Assembly: GCF_026339875.1 (NCBI RefSeq)
Contig: NZ_JAPEPZ010000001.1
Location: 6,944,001-7,008,000 of the forward strand
Direction of reading: 5' to 3'
Length of the DNA: 64,000 bases
Source of the DNA: Streptomyces sp. NBC_01571
Lineage (GTDB): Bacteria; Actinomycetota; Actinomycetes; Streptomycetales; Streptomycetaceae
Position numbers and translations under genes: made by a program. This document shows positions 19,514 to 28,990 of the stretch, in pieces (the first letter of the stretch is position 1; every line of letters begins with the position of its first letter). The notes below the pieces were generated by a model. It ran no database searches. It was not told the origin of the DNA and saw nothing but the letters and a program-made list of their open reading frames with translations.

Positions 19514-21261
19514 CGCACGGCCTCCCGGGTGTCCTGGGCGTCCTGGACCCCCTGGGTTTCGGTCTCCGTGTCGCGGGCCACCAGCGCGCGGTATCCCGGC
19601 TCCCCGTCGAGGAGTTCGCGATGGGTGCCGCTCGCCGCGACGCGGCCGTCGACCAGGTAGTGCACGGTGTCCACGTGGTCGAGCAGCAGCGGCGAGGTGC
19701 TGGTGACGACGGTCGTACGGCCCGAGCGCGCAGCGCGCAGCCGCCTCGCGACGGCGGCCTCGGTGTGGGCGTCGAGCGCCGAGGTGGGCTCGACCGCGAG
19801 CAGCACCTCGGGATCGGCGAGCAGTGCCCGCGCCAGCCGGACGCGCTGGCGCTGTCCGCCGGAGAGACTGCGGCCCTGTGCGTCGACGGCCGAGCCGAGC
19901 CCGTCCGGCAGCCCGAGGACGATGTCGTCCGCCACCGCCTCGTGCAGACAACGCAGGACGGCCGCGTCGTCCGGGTCCCCGCGGCCCGACACCAGCTCGC
20001 GCAGGGTGCCCGCGAACAGGTCGGCCTCGTTGTCGGCGACCAGGATCCGCGCTCTGACCTGCGCGAGGTCGAAGGCGTCGAGGCGTACGCCGTCCCAGGT
20101 GGCCGCCGACCGGGTGTACCGGCCGAGCCGGTCGACGACGGCCGCAGAGTCCGCCGGGCGGCCGCCGGCCAGTGCGGTGAGTCTCCCCGGCGTCACCTCG
20201 ACACCGGACTCCGGGTCGTGCAGCACGGACGGGGACGCGGGGCCGTCCAGGGCGTCGGGGTCGGGGGACGCCAGGGGCTCCAGGGCCAGGAACCGGACGA
20301 CCCGGCGGGCGGCCACCAGGCCCCGGCTGAGCTGGTAGCCGCATTCGACGAAGAACGCCACCGGCATCACCAGGACCGCGACATAGCCGTACACGGACAC
20401 CAGTTCGCCCACCGAGATCTCCCCCTGGACCGCCAGCCGGGCGGCCAGCCAGGTCACGACGGCCAGGAACACGGTCGGCAGCCCGGCGCCGAGCGCCTGC
20501 ACCCAGCTGGTCACCGCTCCGACCCGGTAGCCCTGCGCGCGCAGCTCCTGCGAGTCGCGGCGGAAGGCGTCCGCGTACAGCCCCTTGCCGCCCAGGCCGT
20601 TGAGGACACGCAGGCCCCCGGCGAGGTCCCCGATCCGGGCGGTCAGCACCGCCTGCCGCTCCCGGTACCCGGCCTCGACCCCCTGCAGCCGTCCCAGCAG
20701 CGGCCCGACCAGCAGGGCGATCACCGGCACCCCGAGCAGCACCACCGCGGCCAGCGACGCCGAGACCGACAACAACAGTCCGGCCACCACGGCGTACGCG
20801 ACGACCGCGCCGACGCCGGGCCCGACGACGGTCAGGGACTGGCTGATCGTCTGGACGTCACCGACGCCGATCGTGACCACCTCACCGGCGCCGGCCTGCC
20901 GGGAGAGGGCGGCACCCAGCCGGGTCGCCTGCTCGACCACGATCTTGACCGTGCGGAAGTTGGCGTCCATCCGCAGCCGGGTCATCATGCGGTGCCGCAT
21001 GATGCTCACCCACGCGTTGAACGCCCCGAGACCCAGCAGGGCGCCGGCCCAGCCGGCCAGGGCGGCCTGGTCGCCGGGCTCCAGCCCGTCGTCGATCGCG
21101 CGGGAGAGCAGATACGGCGCGAGCGCCATCAGGACCATCCAGACGGTGCCCAGCACCGCCCCGGCGACGGCCCGCCCCGGCTGCCGGGCGATCAGCCACC
21201 ACAGATACCGGCCGCCCCCTCGGGCGTCGGGCGTCCCCGGGTCCTCGTACGCGTCGATCAT
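19510..21261 (-). CDS. ABC half-exporter with degenerate ATP-binding site
   Basis: A 583-residue ABC exporter subunit: transmembrane domain (residues about 20-310) with LWWLIARQPGRAVAGA at its start, then an altered nucleotide-binding domain. The Walker A position reads AGGRPADSAAV with no GKS/T; Walker B reads LLAVEPTSALD, lacking its Asp; the H-loop His is replaced in VTSTSPLLL. The signature LSGGQRQR is perfect. This is the expected non-catalytic half of a heterodimer with the next gene, whose start overlaps its stop (ATGA). The degeneration is patterned rather than random, so I call it functional rather than a pseudogene. Confidence 0.88.
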   Translation of the reverse strand: MIDAYEDPGTPDARGGGRYLWWLIARQPGRAVAGAVLGTVWMVLMALAPYLLSRAIDDGLEPGDQAALAGWAGALLGLGAFNAWVSIMRHRMMTRLRMDANFRTVKIVVEQATRLGAALSRQAGAGEVVTIGVGDVQTISQSLTVVGPGVGAVVAYAVVAGLLLSVSASLAAVVLLGVPVIALLVGPLLGRLQGVEAGYRERQAVLTARIGDLAGGLRVLNGLGGKGLYADAFRRDSQELRAQGYRVGAVTSWVQALGAGLPTVFLAVVTWLAARLAVQGEISVGELVSVYGYVAVLVMPVAFFVECGYQLSRGLVAARRVVRFLALEPLASPDPDALDGPASPSVLHDPESGVEVTPGRLTALAGGRPADSAAVVDRLGRYTRSAATWDGVRLDAFDLAQVRARILVADNEADLFAGTLRELVSGRGDPDDAAVLRCLHEAVADDIVLGLPDGLGSAVDAQGRSLSGGQRQRVRLARALLADPEVLLAVEPTSALDAHTEAAVARRLRAARSGRTTVVTSTSPLLLDHVDTVHYLVDGRVAASGTHRELLDGEPGYRALVARDTETETQGVQDAQDTREAVR

Positions 21262-21318
21262 CCGGTCTCCAGCGCTCCTCCCGTGCCGTGTCCGTCTCCC
21301 GCCCGGCCGCCGTGTCCG

Positions 21319-23232
21319 CTACACGAGACTGTCCCGCCATGCCCGGTGCAGGTCCGCGAACCGGCCGGTGGACGCGACGAGTTCGGCCGGACTGCCGTCC
21401 TCGACGATCCGTCCGTGCTCCATCACCAGCACCCGGTCGGCGATCTCCACCGTCGACAGGCGGTGCGCGATGACCACCGCCGTCCGGCCGCGCAGGACCG
21501 TCAGCATGGCGCGCTGCACGGCCCGCTCGCCGGGGACGTCCAGCGAACTGGTCGCCTCGTCGAGGATGAGGACGGCCGGATCCGCGAGCAACGCCCTGGC
21601 GAAGGCGACGAGTTGGCGCTGACCGGCGGAGATACGGCCGCCGCGCTTGCGGACGTCCGTGTCGTAGCCCTCGGGCAGCGCGCTGATGAAGTCGTGGGCG
21701 CCGATCGCCTTCGCGGCCCGCTCGATCTCCTCCCGGCTCGCGTCGGAACGTCCGATGGCGATGTTCTCGGCGACCGTGCCGGAGAACAGGAAGGCCTCCT
21801 GGGTCACCATCACCACCCCGCGCCGCAACTCCGGCACGGACAGCTCGCGCAGGTCCACGCCGTCGAGCAGCACGCGGCCGTCCGAGGGGTCGTAGAAGCG
21901 GGCCAGCAGCTTGGCGAGCGTCGACTTGCCCGCGCCCGTCGAGCCGACGACGGCCACCGTCTGCCCCGCGGGGAGCGTGAGCGAGAAGGCGGGCAGCACC
22001 TCACCACCGGTGCGGTACGCGAAGCGGACGTCGTCGAAGACGACCGCGCGGCCCGGTTGTCCGGAGGCGAGGGCGGGCAGTGGCCGCGCGGTGGCGGGCT
22101 CCGGCACAGACGGCGTCTGGGCCAGCAGACCCGCGATCTTCTCCAGGGAGGCCGCCGCGGACTGGTACGAGTTGAGGAACATGCCCAGCCGGTCGATCGG
22201 GTCGTAGAGGCGGCGCAGATACAGGACCGCGGCCGCCAGCACCCCCAGCGCCAGTGACCCCGAAGCCACCCGGTACGCGCCCCACAGCACGATCGCCGCG
22301 ACCGCCGTGTTGGCGACCAGACGCGAGCCGACGACATAGCGGGCCATCTCCAGCAGGGCGTCGCCGTTCGTGTGCTCGTGGCGCTTGTTCAGGACCCGGA
22401 ACTCCGCGTCGTTGACGTCCTCGCGGCGGAACGCCCGCACCGGCCTGATGCCGTTCATCGTCTCCGCGAACTTCACGATGACGGCGGCGATCGCGGTCGA
22501 GCGGAGGCGGTAGATGCTGCCCGCCCGGCGCCGGTAGACCCGTACGAGGAGGTAGAGCGGCACGAAGGAGGCCACCGCGACCGCGCCGAGACCCAGGTCC
22601 AGCCAGAGCAGCATCGCCGAGATGTAGACGAAGGACAGGATGACCGTGATCAGTTCCTGCAGGCCCTCGCTGAGCAGTTCACGCAGCGACTCGACGTCCG
22701 TCGTGGAGCGGGAGATCAGCCGCCCCGAGGTGTAGCGCTCGTGGAAGTCGATGCTGAGCGCCTGCGCGTGCCGGAAGATCCGCCCGCGCAGATCCAGCAG
22801 CACGTCCTGGTTGACGCGGGCGGACGCGCCGATGAAGGCGTACTGGAGGCCGCCGGCGACCAGCGCGCACAGCACGTACGCGACCCCCACCGCGACCAGT
22901 GGACCGTGGTCGCCCCGGCGCAGCGTCGGTACGGCCCGGTCGATGGCGTACGCGACGAGCAGCGGTCCGGCCTGGACGGCGGCCTGCTGGAACAGCAGCA
23001 GGACGGTCGTCACCACGACGCGGGCCCGCAGCGGGGCTAGCAGCGAGCGCAGCAGGGTGGCGGTGGCGCCCGGGGGAGTGGGGAGGGTGTCCCGGTCGAA
23101 GGGGTCCTGGTGGTGCTCCGTCTCCCGCGCCGGGCCGGTCGGGCCGGGCTTCGTGCCTGACTCGGTGCCGGTTTCCGCGCGGGACTCCCCGCCGGGTTCC
23201 CGGTCCCGCGCGGTGGTCGTGGGCGCCGTCAT
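21319..23232 (-). CDS. ABC half-exporter, canonical catalytic subunit of a second pair
   Basis: A 637-residue ABC exporter with a Glu/Thr/Pro-rich N-terminal tail (about 50 residues), six membrane helices and an intact nucleotide-binding domain: Walker A GSTGAGKST, Walker B LILDEATSSLD, H-loop VIAHRLST. The signature is ISAGQRQ, slightly off consensus. The neighbour upstream carries a Walker B with Asp in place of the catalytic Glu, the hallmark of heterodimeric exporters of the BmrCD/TM287-288 type, so these two should pair. The gene follows that neighbour with a 4-bp overlap and precedes the first pair by 57 bp. Substrate unknown. Confidence 0.9.
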   Translation of the reverse strand: MTAPTTTARDREPGGESRAETGTESGTKPGPTGPARETEHHQDPFDRDTLPTPPGATATLLRSLLAPLRARVVVTTVLLLFQQAAVQAGPLLVAYAIDRAVPTLRRGDHGPLVAVGVAYVLCALVAGGLQYAFIGASARVNQDVLLDLRGRIFRHAQALSIDFHERYTSGRLISRSTTDVESLRELLSEGLQELITVILSFVYISAMLLWLDLGLGAVAVASFVPLYLLVRVYRRRAGSIYRLRSTAIAAVIVKFAETMNGIRPVRAFRREDVNDAEFRVLNKRHEHTNGDALLEMARYVVGSRLVANTAVAAIVLWGAYRVASGSLALGVLAAAVLYLRRLYDPIDRLGMFLNSYQSAAASLEKIAGLLAQTPSVPEPATARPLPALASGQPGRAVVFDDVRFAYRTGGEVLPAFSLTLPAGQTVAVVGSTGAGKSTLAKLLARFYDPSDGRVLLDGVDLRELSVPELRRGVVMVTQEAFLFSGTVAENIAIGRSDASREEIERAAKAIGAHDFISALPEGYDTDVRKRGGRISAGQRQLVAFARALLADPAVLILDEATSSLDVPGERAVQRAMLTVLRGRTAVVIAHRLSTVEIADRVLVMEHGRIVEDGSPAELVASTGRFADLHRAWRDSLV

Positions 23233-25097
23233 CGCTCGGTCTCCTCGTCGCCGGACATCAGGTGGGCGTACTCGGCGTTCGTACGCAGCAGTTCGTGGTG
23301 GGTGCCGACCGCGGTGATGCGGCCCCCGGAGAGCAGCGCGACGCGGTCGGCGAGCAGCACCGTGGACGGGCGGTGCGCCACGATCAGGGCGGTCGTCTCG
23401 GCCAGGACGCGGCGCAGCGCGGCCTCCACCGCGGCCTCGGTGTGCACGTCCAGCGCGGACAGGGGGTCGTCGAGGACGAGGAACCGGGGTCGGCCGACCA
23501 CCGCTCTCGCGAGGGCGAGGCGCTGGCGCTGTCCGCCGGACAGGCTCAGGCCCTGCTCGCCGACCTGTGTCGCCGTGCCCTGCGGGAGAGCGTGCGCGAA
23601 GTCGGCCTGCGCGACGGCCAGGGCCCGGTCCAGTTCTGCCTCCCCGGCAGTGTCGCCGGCGCCCATCAGCACGTTCTCCCCGACGCTCGCCGAGAAGAGG
23701 GTGGGCTCCTCGAAGGCCACCGCCACGCGCGCGCGAAGCTCTTCGCGCGGCATCGCGGTGATGTCCGCGCCGTCCAGCGTGATCCGGCCGGACGTCACCT
23801 CGTGCAGGCGGGGGACGAGGGCGGTGAGGGTGGTCTTGCCGGTGCCGGTCGCGCCGACCAGGGCCATGGACTCGCCCGACCGGATGTGCAGGTCGACGTG
23901 TTCGAGCACGGGGGGCGTGTCGGCGGGGGCGTCCGGGTAGCGGAACCGGACGCCGTGGAACCGGAGCCCGCCGTCGCCCGGACCCGTGGCCGCTTCCGCG
24001 ACGGCATCCGTACCCGCGTCCGCGACGGCATCCGTACCCGCGTCCGCGTGCGGACCGGCACCGGCGGACGCGGAGGTGTCCGAGGACTCCGGCCGCGCGT
24101 CCATCACCTCGAAGTACCGCTCCGTGGCCGTCGCCGCCTCCTGGCTCATCGCGAGGAGGAAGCCGATGGAGTCGACGGGCCAGCGCAGTGCGAGGGCCGT
24201 GGAGAGGAAGGCCACCAGCGTGCCCGCGGAGAGGCGGTCGTCGGCGACCTGCGTCGTGCCGAGGACGAGGGCGGCACCGATGGCGAGTTCGGGCAGGGTG
24301 ACGATGACGGCCCAGATGGACGCCAGCAGCCGGGCCTTGGCCAGCTCCGTGCCGCGCAGGGTGCGGGACAGTTCACGGAAGGCGCGGGCCTGGCTGCGAT
24401 GACGCCCGAAGCCCTTGACGATGCGGATGCCGAGCACGCTCTCCTCGACGACCGTAGTCAGGTCGCCCACCTGGTCCTGGGCTCGTCGTGCCACCTGTGA
24501 GTAGCGTCGCTCGAAGATCCAGCAGACGACCATGACGGGCAGCGCGGGAGCGAGCAGGACCAGCCCCAGCGTCCACTCCTGGTCGAGCATGATGAGGACG
24601 CCGATGAGGATCGTCACGCCGTTGACCAGCAGGAATGTCAGGGGGAAGGCGAGGAACTGACGCAGCAGCATCAGATCGGTGGTGCCCCGGGACAACAGCT
24701 GACCGGAGGCCCAGCGGTCGTGGAAGGCGACCGGGAGACGCTGCAGATGCCGGTACAGATCCGCCCGCATGTCCGCCTCGACCCCCGCCAGCGGCCGCGC
24801 CACCAGCCACCGCCGCAGCCCGAACAGGACCGCCTCGGCGATCCCGAGCAGCAGCAGGTACAGCGCGCCGAGCCAGACGCCCGCCGGGTCGTGGTCGGTC
24901 ACGGGACCGTCCACCATCCACTTCAGGACGAGCGGGATCACCAGCCCCGTACAGGACGCCACCACCGCGACGACGGCCGCGCCGAACAGCCGCCCCCGCA
25001 CCGGCCGTACGTACGGCCACAGGCGCAGCAGACTGCCGACGGTCGAATGGTCCCTGGTTCCGGCACGGTCCGTGGTCACTGCATCTGAAGTGGACAT
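23229..25097 (-). CDS. ABC half-exporter with Asp-for-Glu Walker B (degenerate-site subunit)
   Basis: A 622-residue ABC exporter: six membrane helices then an NBD with Walker A GATGTGKTT, signature LSGGQRQR, Walker B LVLDDPLSALD (catalytic Glu replaced by Asp) and H-loop IVAHRPST. It thus supplies a good signature to its partner but a weak catalytic site of its own. The linker before the NBD contains a duplicated DAGTDAVA peptide from a perfect 24-bp DNA repeat. The ATG at 25097 has no ribosome site, but TAGGCT lies 8 nt upstream, consistent with a leaderless message. First gene of the exporter operon, divergent from an ABC ATPase gene. Confidence 0.88.
   Translation of the reverse strand: MSTSDAVTTDRAGTRDHSTVGSLLRLWPYVRPVRGRLFGAAVVAVVASCTGLVIPLVLKWMVDGPVTDHDPAGVWLGALYLLLLGIAEAVLFGLRRWLVARPLAGVEADMRADLYRHLQRLPVAFHDRWASGQLLSRGTTDLMLLRQFLAFPLTFLLVNGVTILIGVLIMLDQEWTLGLVLLAPALPVMVVCWIFERRYSQVARRAQDQVGDLTTVVEESVLGIRIVKGFGRHRSQARAFRELSRTLRGTELAKARLLASIWAVIVTLPELAIGAALVLGTTQVADDRLSAGTLVAFLSTALALRWPVDSIGFLLAMSQEAATATERYFEVMDARPESSDTSASAGAGPHADAGTDAVADAGTDAVAEAATGPGDGGLRFHGVRFRYPDAPADTPPVLEHVDLHIRSGESMALVGATGTGKTTLTALVPRLHEVTSGRITLDGADITAMPREELRARVAVAFEEPTLFSASVGENVLMGAGDTAGEAELDRALAVAQADFAHALPQGTATQVGEQGLSLSGGQRQRLALARAVVGRPRFLVLDDPLSALDVHTEAAVEAALRRVLAETTALIVAHRPSTVLLADRVALLSGGRITAVGTHHELLRTNAEYAHLMSGDEETER
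24000..24047. repeat. Perfect 24-bp tandem duplication inside an ABC exporter gene
   Basis: Two identical 24-bp copies (24000-24023 and 24024-24047) beginning GACGGCATCCGTACCCG. In frame they encode the doubled ADAGTDAV peptide in the linker ahead of the NBD. The exact identity suggests recent slippage; copy number may vary between strains. Confidence 0.9.
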
Positions 25098-25105
25098 CAG
25101 GAGCG

Positions 25106-25132
25106 AGCCTACGGATTGGCACTGACAGTGCC
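25106..25132 (-). promoter_or_regulatory. Candidate leaderless promoter with overlapping inverted repeat
   Basis: On the minus strand a TAGGCT -10-like hexamer (25106-25111) ends 8 nt before the exporter ATG, placing the transcript start at or next to the start codon. Immediately upstream, GGCACT-GAC-AGTGCC (25118-25132) is a perfect 6-bp dyad in the spacer, a typical repressor site position. The bound regulator is unknown. Confidence 0.35.
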
Positions 25133-25266
25133 CACCGAGTTTTGGCCGGGCCTGAATCGTTCCACGGGCCGGGCGGGGTCGTAGCGCCGCATCGACCGAT
25201 CGGCTGACGCCCCTTCGAGCGCGATGGACGATGTGGCGGACCCGGTCCCGCCGGGATGCTCGGGGC

Positions 25267-26165
<899 letters not shown>

Positions 26166-26169
<4 letters not shown>

Positions 26170-26204
26170 GCACGACGGGCACGACGGGCACTCTCGGCCC
26201 GTGA
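26166..26204 (+). pseudogene. Truncated start of the cognate ABC permease
   Basis: ATG overlaps the ATPase stop and encodes [12 protein letters not shown] then [11 protein letters not shown] is a plausible permease N-terminus; the last codons already belong to fused response-regulator DNA in another frame. The membrane segments are absent. Confidence 0.7.
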
Positions 26205-26436
26205 GCGCGAGGTGCCGGCCCTGGTCGCCAAGGGCACGTCGAACCGCGAGATCGCCCGTGTCCTGTTCATCAGCGAGGCCACGGTCAAGACCCATCTCAC
26301 CCACCTGTACGCCAAGCTCGGCGTCAACGACCGGGCGGCCGCGGTGGCGGTGGGCTACGACCGGGGCATCCTCGGCTGGCCGCCGTCCCCGTGCTCCCCC
26401 GCGGACGCCCGGCACGCTCACGCCGCCCCGGTCACC
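26191..26436 (+). pseudogene. Response regulator (LuxR/NarL type), C-terminal DNA-binding fragment
   Basis: Codons from 26191 read [20 protein letters not shown], then an [15 protein letters not shown] helix and [23 protein letters not shown]: a complete LuxR helix-turn-helix. The receiver domain and any start are missing, and the frame has no nearby stop, running on antisense to glgX. ABC ATPase, permease, sensor kinase, LuxR regulator is a common Streptomyces order, so one deletion between the permease start and the regulator's HTH explains the arrangement. Homology ends about 26364. Confidence 0.85.
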
Positions 26437-28782
26437 TCACGCCACCACCCGCAGCAGCAGCACCGCCCGGGCCGGCACGGTGATCGTCACCCCCGCCCGG
26501 TGGACCACCCCCGGCGACGCGCCCTGCTCCTCCGCCGAGGTGTCGACCACGACCTCGTAGCGCTGGGCCCACGGCGGCCCCGGCAGCACGAAGCCCGCCG
26601 GCCGGTCCCCGGCGTGCAGCACCGCGAGGAAGCTGTCGTCCACCACCGGCGCCCCGCAGGCGTCGCGCCCCGGTATGTCCCGCCCCGACAGATACATGCC
26701 CAGCGTCCCGGCGGGCGCGTACCAGTCGCGTTCCGTCATCTCCGCCCCGCGCGCGGTGAACCACGCCAGATCCCGCAGCCCGTCCACGGAGTGCGCCCGG
26801 CCGGAGAAGAACGCCCGCCGCCGCAGCACCGGGTGCCGGTGCCGCAGCGCGATGAGCCGGGACGTCAGATCGAACAGGGCCCGCCAGCCCGGCTCCTCCA
26901 GCAGGCTCCAGTCGACCCAGCTGATCTCGTTGTCCTGGCAGTACGCGTTGTTGCTGCCGCGCTGCGTCCGCCCGAACTCGTCCCCGGCGACCAGCATCGG
27001 CACCCCGGTGGACAACAGCAGCGTGGTCAGGAGGTTCCGCAACTGCCGCCGCCGCAGGGCCCGTACGCGTTCCTCGTCCGTCTCCCCCTCCACCCCGCAG
27101 TTCCAGGCACGGTTGTCGTCCGTGCCGTCCCGGTTCCCCTCCCCGTTGGCCTCGTTGTGCTTGCGCTCGTAGGAGACGAGGTCCCGCAGCGTGAAACCGT
27201 CGTGCGCGGTCACGAAGTTCACGGACGCGTACGGCCGCCGCCCGCCCCACGCGTACAGGTCGCTCGACCCCGACAGCCGGTACCCCAGATCCCGTACGTC
27301 CGGCAGCGCCCCCCGCCAGAAGTCCCGCACCGCGTTGCGGTACCGGTCGTTCCACTCCGTCCACAGCGGCGGGAAGGCCCCCACCTGGTAGCCACCGGAT
27401 CCCACGTCCCACGGCTCCGCGATCAGCTTCACCCGCCGCAGCACCGGATCCTGCGCGATGACGGCCAGGAACGGCGACAGCATGTCCACGTCGTGCATGG
27501 AGCGGGCCAGCGCCGCCGCCAGATCGAAACGGAAGCCGTCCACCCCCATCTCCGTCACCCAGTACCGCAGGGAGTCCGTGATCAGCCGCAGCACATGCGG
27601 CTGCACCACGTGCAGCGTGTTCCCGCACCCCGTGTAGTCCGCGTACCGCCGCGCGTCCGACTGGAGCCGGTAGTACCCCCGGTTGTCGATACCGCGCAGC
27701 GACAGCATCGGCCCCAGCTCGCCCGCCTCGGCGGTGTGGTTGTAGACCACGTCGAGGATCACCTCGATGCCGGCGGCGTGCAGCGCCCGCACCATCCGCT
27801 TGAACTCGCCGACCTGCCCGCCCGTCGTCCCGGAGGCGGCGTAGCCCGCGTGCGGGGCGAAGTAGCCGATCGAGTTGTAGCCCCAGTAGTTCTTCAGTCC
27901 CCGGCGCAGCAGATGGTCCTCGTGCGCGAACTGGTGCACCGGCAGCAGTTCCACGGCCGTGACCCCGAGCGCGACCAGGTGCTCGATCGCCGCGGGGTGC
28001 GCCAGCCCGGCGTAGGTGCCGCGCAGCTCCTCCGGAATCCCCGGATGCAGACGGGTGAATCCCCGTACGTGCAGCTCGTAGATGACCGAGTCCGCCCACG
28101 GGGTCTTCGGACGGTGGTCGTCCGACCAGTCGTCGTCGTCCTGGACGACGACGCCCTTGGGGACGTACGGCGCCGAGTCCCGGTCGTCCCGCACGGTGTC
28201 CGCGACCTGCTGCTGCGGCCAGTCGCGGACATGCCCGTACACCTCCGGCGGCAGACTGAAGTCGCCGTCCACGGCGCGCGCGTACGGGTCCAGGAGCAGC
28301 TTCGCCGGGTTCCAGCGGGCACCGGTCCACGGGTCCCAGCGGCCGTGCACGCGGTAGCCGTAGCGGCGGCCCGGCAGCACGCCGGGGACGAAGCCGTGCC
28401 AGATCTCGTGGGTCAGCTCGGTGAGCGGGACCCGGGTCTCGTGGGTCGCGCCGTCCCGCTCGTCGAAGAGACAGAGGTCGACGGCCTCCGCCCCGCCCGC
28501 CCACAGCGCGAAGTTGGTGCCCGCGACGCCGTCGGGACCGACCCGGAAGCGTGCCCCGAGCGGGGTCGGCGCACCGGGCCACACGGCCACGGCGGGCGCC
28601 GGGCGGCGGGTCCCGTTCAACAGCGGTGCGGGCAGCACGCCGTCGGGCAGACGTTTCTCGCGCACACCGCTCTCGGGCCCGCGTCCTTCCCGCACACCGC
28701 TCTCGGGCGCGCGTCCCTCCCGCGCTTCGCCGTCGGGGGCGCGCCCCTCCTGCACTGCCTCCTGCTCGGCTGCGCTCGACAC
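26437..28782 (-). CDS. glgX: Glycogen debranching enzyme GlgX
   Basis: This GH13 isoamylase-type debranching enzyme of 781 residues hydrolyses alpha-1,6 branches of phosphorylase-trimmed glycogen. Residues 1-45 are an unusual charged tail with three 10-residue repeats ([14 protein letters not shown]). The rest is standard: CBM48-like N-domain ([23 protein letters not shown]), nucleophile Asp in [13 protein letters not shown], acid/base Glu in [26 protein letters not shown], and [20 protein letters not shown]. It complements glgP and the GlgE/GlgB branch at the left of the window. The start at 28782 includes the repeats; the conserved domain begins about residue 65, so a later start is possible, though I see no better one. 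Confidence 0.93.
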   Translation of the reverse strand: MSSAAEQEAVQEGRAPDGEAREGRAPESGVREGRGPESGVREKRLPDGVLPAPLLNGTRRPAPAVAVWPGAPTPLGARFRVGPDGVAGTNFALWAGGAEAVDLCLFDERDGATHETRVPLTELTHEIWHGFVPGVLPGRRYGYRVHGRWDPWTGARWNPAKLLLDPYARAVDGDFSLPPEVYGHVRDWPQQQVADTVRDDRDSAPYVPKGVVVQDDDDWSDDHRPKTPWADSVIYELHVRGFTRLHPGIPEELRGTYAGLAHPAAIEHLVALGVTAVELLPVHQFAHEDHLLRRGLKNYWGYNSIGYFAPHAGYAASGTTGGQVGEFKRMVRALHAAGIEVILDVVYNHTAEAGELGPMLSLRGIDNRGYYRLQSDARRYADYTGCGNTLHVVQPHVLRLITDSLRYWVTEMGVDGFRFDLAAALARSMHDVDMLSPFLAVIAQDPVLRRVKLIAEPWDVGSGGYQVGAFPPLWTEWNDRYRNAVRDFWRGALPDVRDLGYRLSGSSDLYAWGGRRPYASVNFVTAHDGFTLRDLVSYERKHNEANGEGNRDGTDDNRAWNCGVEGETDEERVRALRRRQLRNLLTTLLLSTGVPMLVAGDEFGRTQRGSNNAYCQDNEISWVDWSLLEEPGWRALFDLTSRLIALRHRHPVLRRRAFFSGRAHSVDGLRDLAWFTARGAEMTERDWYAPAGTLGMYLSGRDIPGRDACGAPVVDDSFLAVLHAGDRPAGFVLPGPPWAQRYEVVVDTSAEEQGASPGVVHRAGVTITVPARAVLLLRVVA
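28660..28749. repeat. Three 30-bp repeats at the 5' end of glgX
   Basis: Three in-frame, imperfect 30-bp units encode [20 protein letters not shown] and [10 protein letters not shown] (residues 12-41). They lie ahead of the conserved GlgX fold and look like slippage products. Confidence 0.85.
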
Positions 28783-28990
28783 CGTTCAGCCTCCCGCGGC
28801 TCGGTGGGCGGCCCGAAGAGGAGCGCACGGCGTCCCGGCCGCGGCTCCTCGTCGCGTCGTCCTCCCCACTGTTCTGCCCAGAGCTTGGCTCGCACTCACG
28901 TTTCCCCGGAGGTGCGCGGTCGTTGGGCCCTCTGTACCGCATTTTCCGAGGGCGATCCCCTGCCCCCGGCCGGAAGGACATGAGGTTCGC

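Noticed and set aside
19510..21261. ABC subunit without Walker A taken as a pseudogene
   Set aside because: The frame is intact, LSGGQ is perfect and the defects complement the partner, so a degenerate-site subunit is the better reading.
26212..28983. A 923-codon plus-strand frame beginning in the LuxR fragment
   Set aside because: Beyond about 26364 it is antisense to glgX with shadow composition (Arg/Pro/Val repeats).
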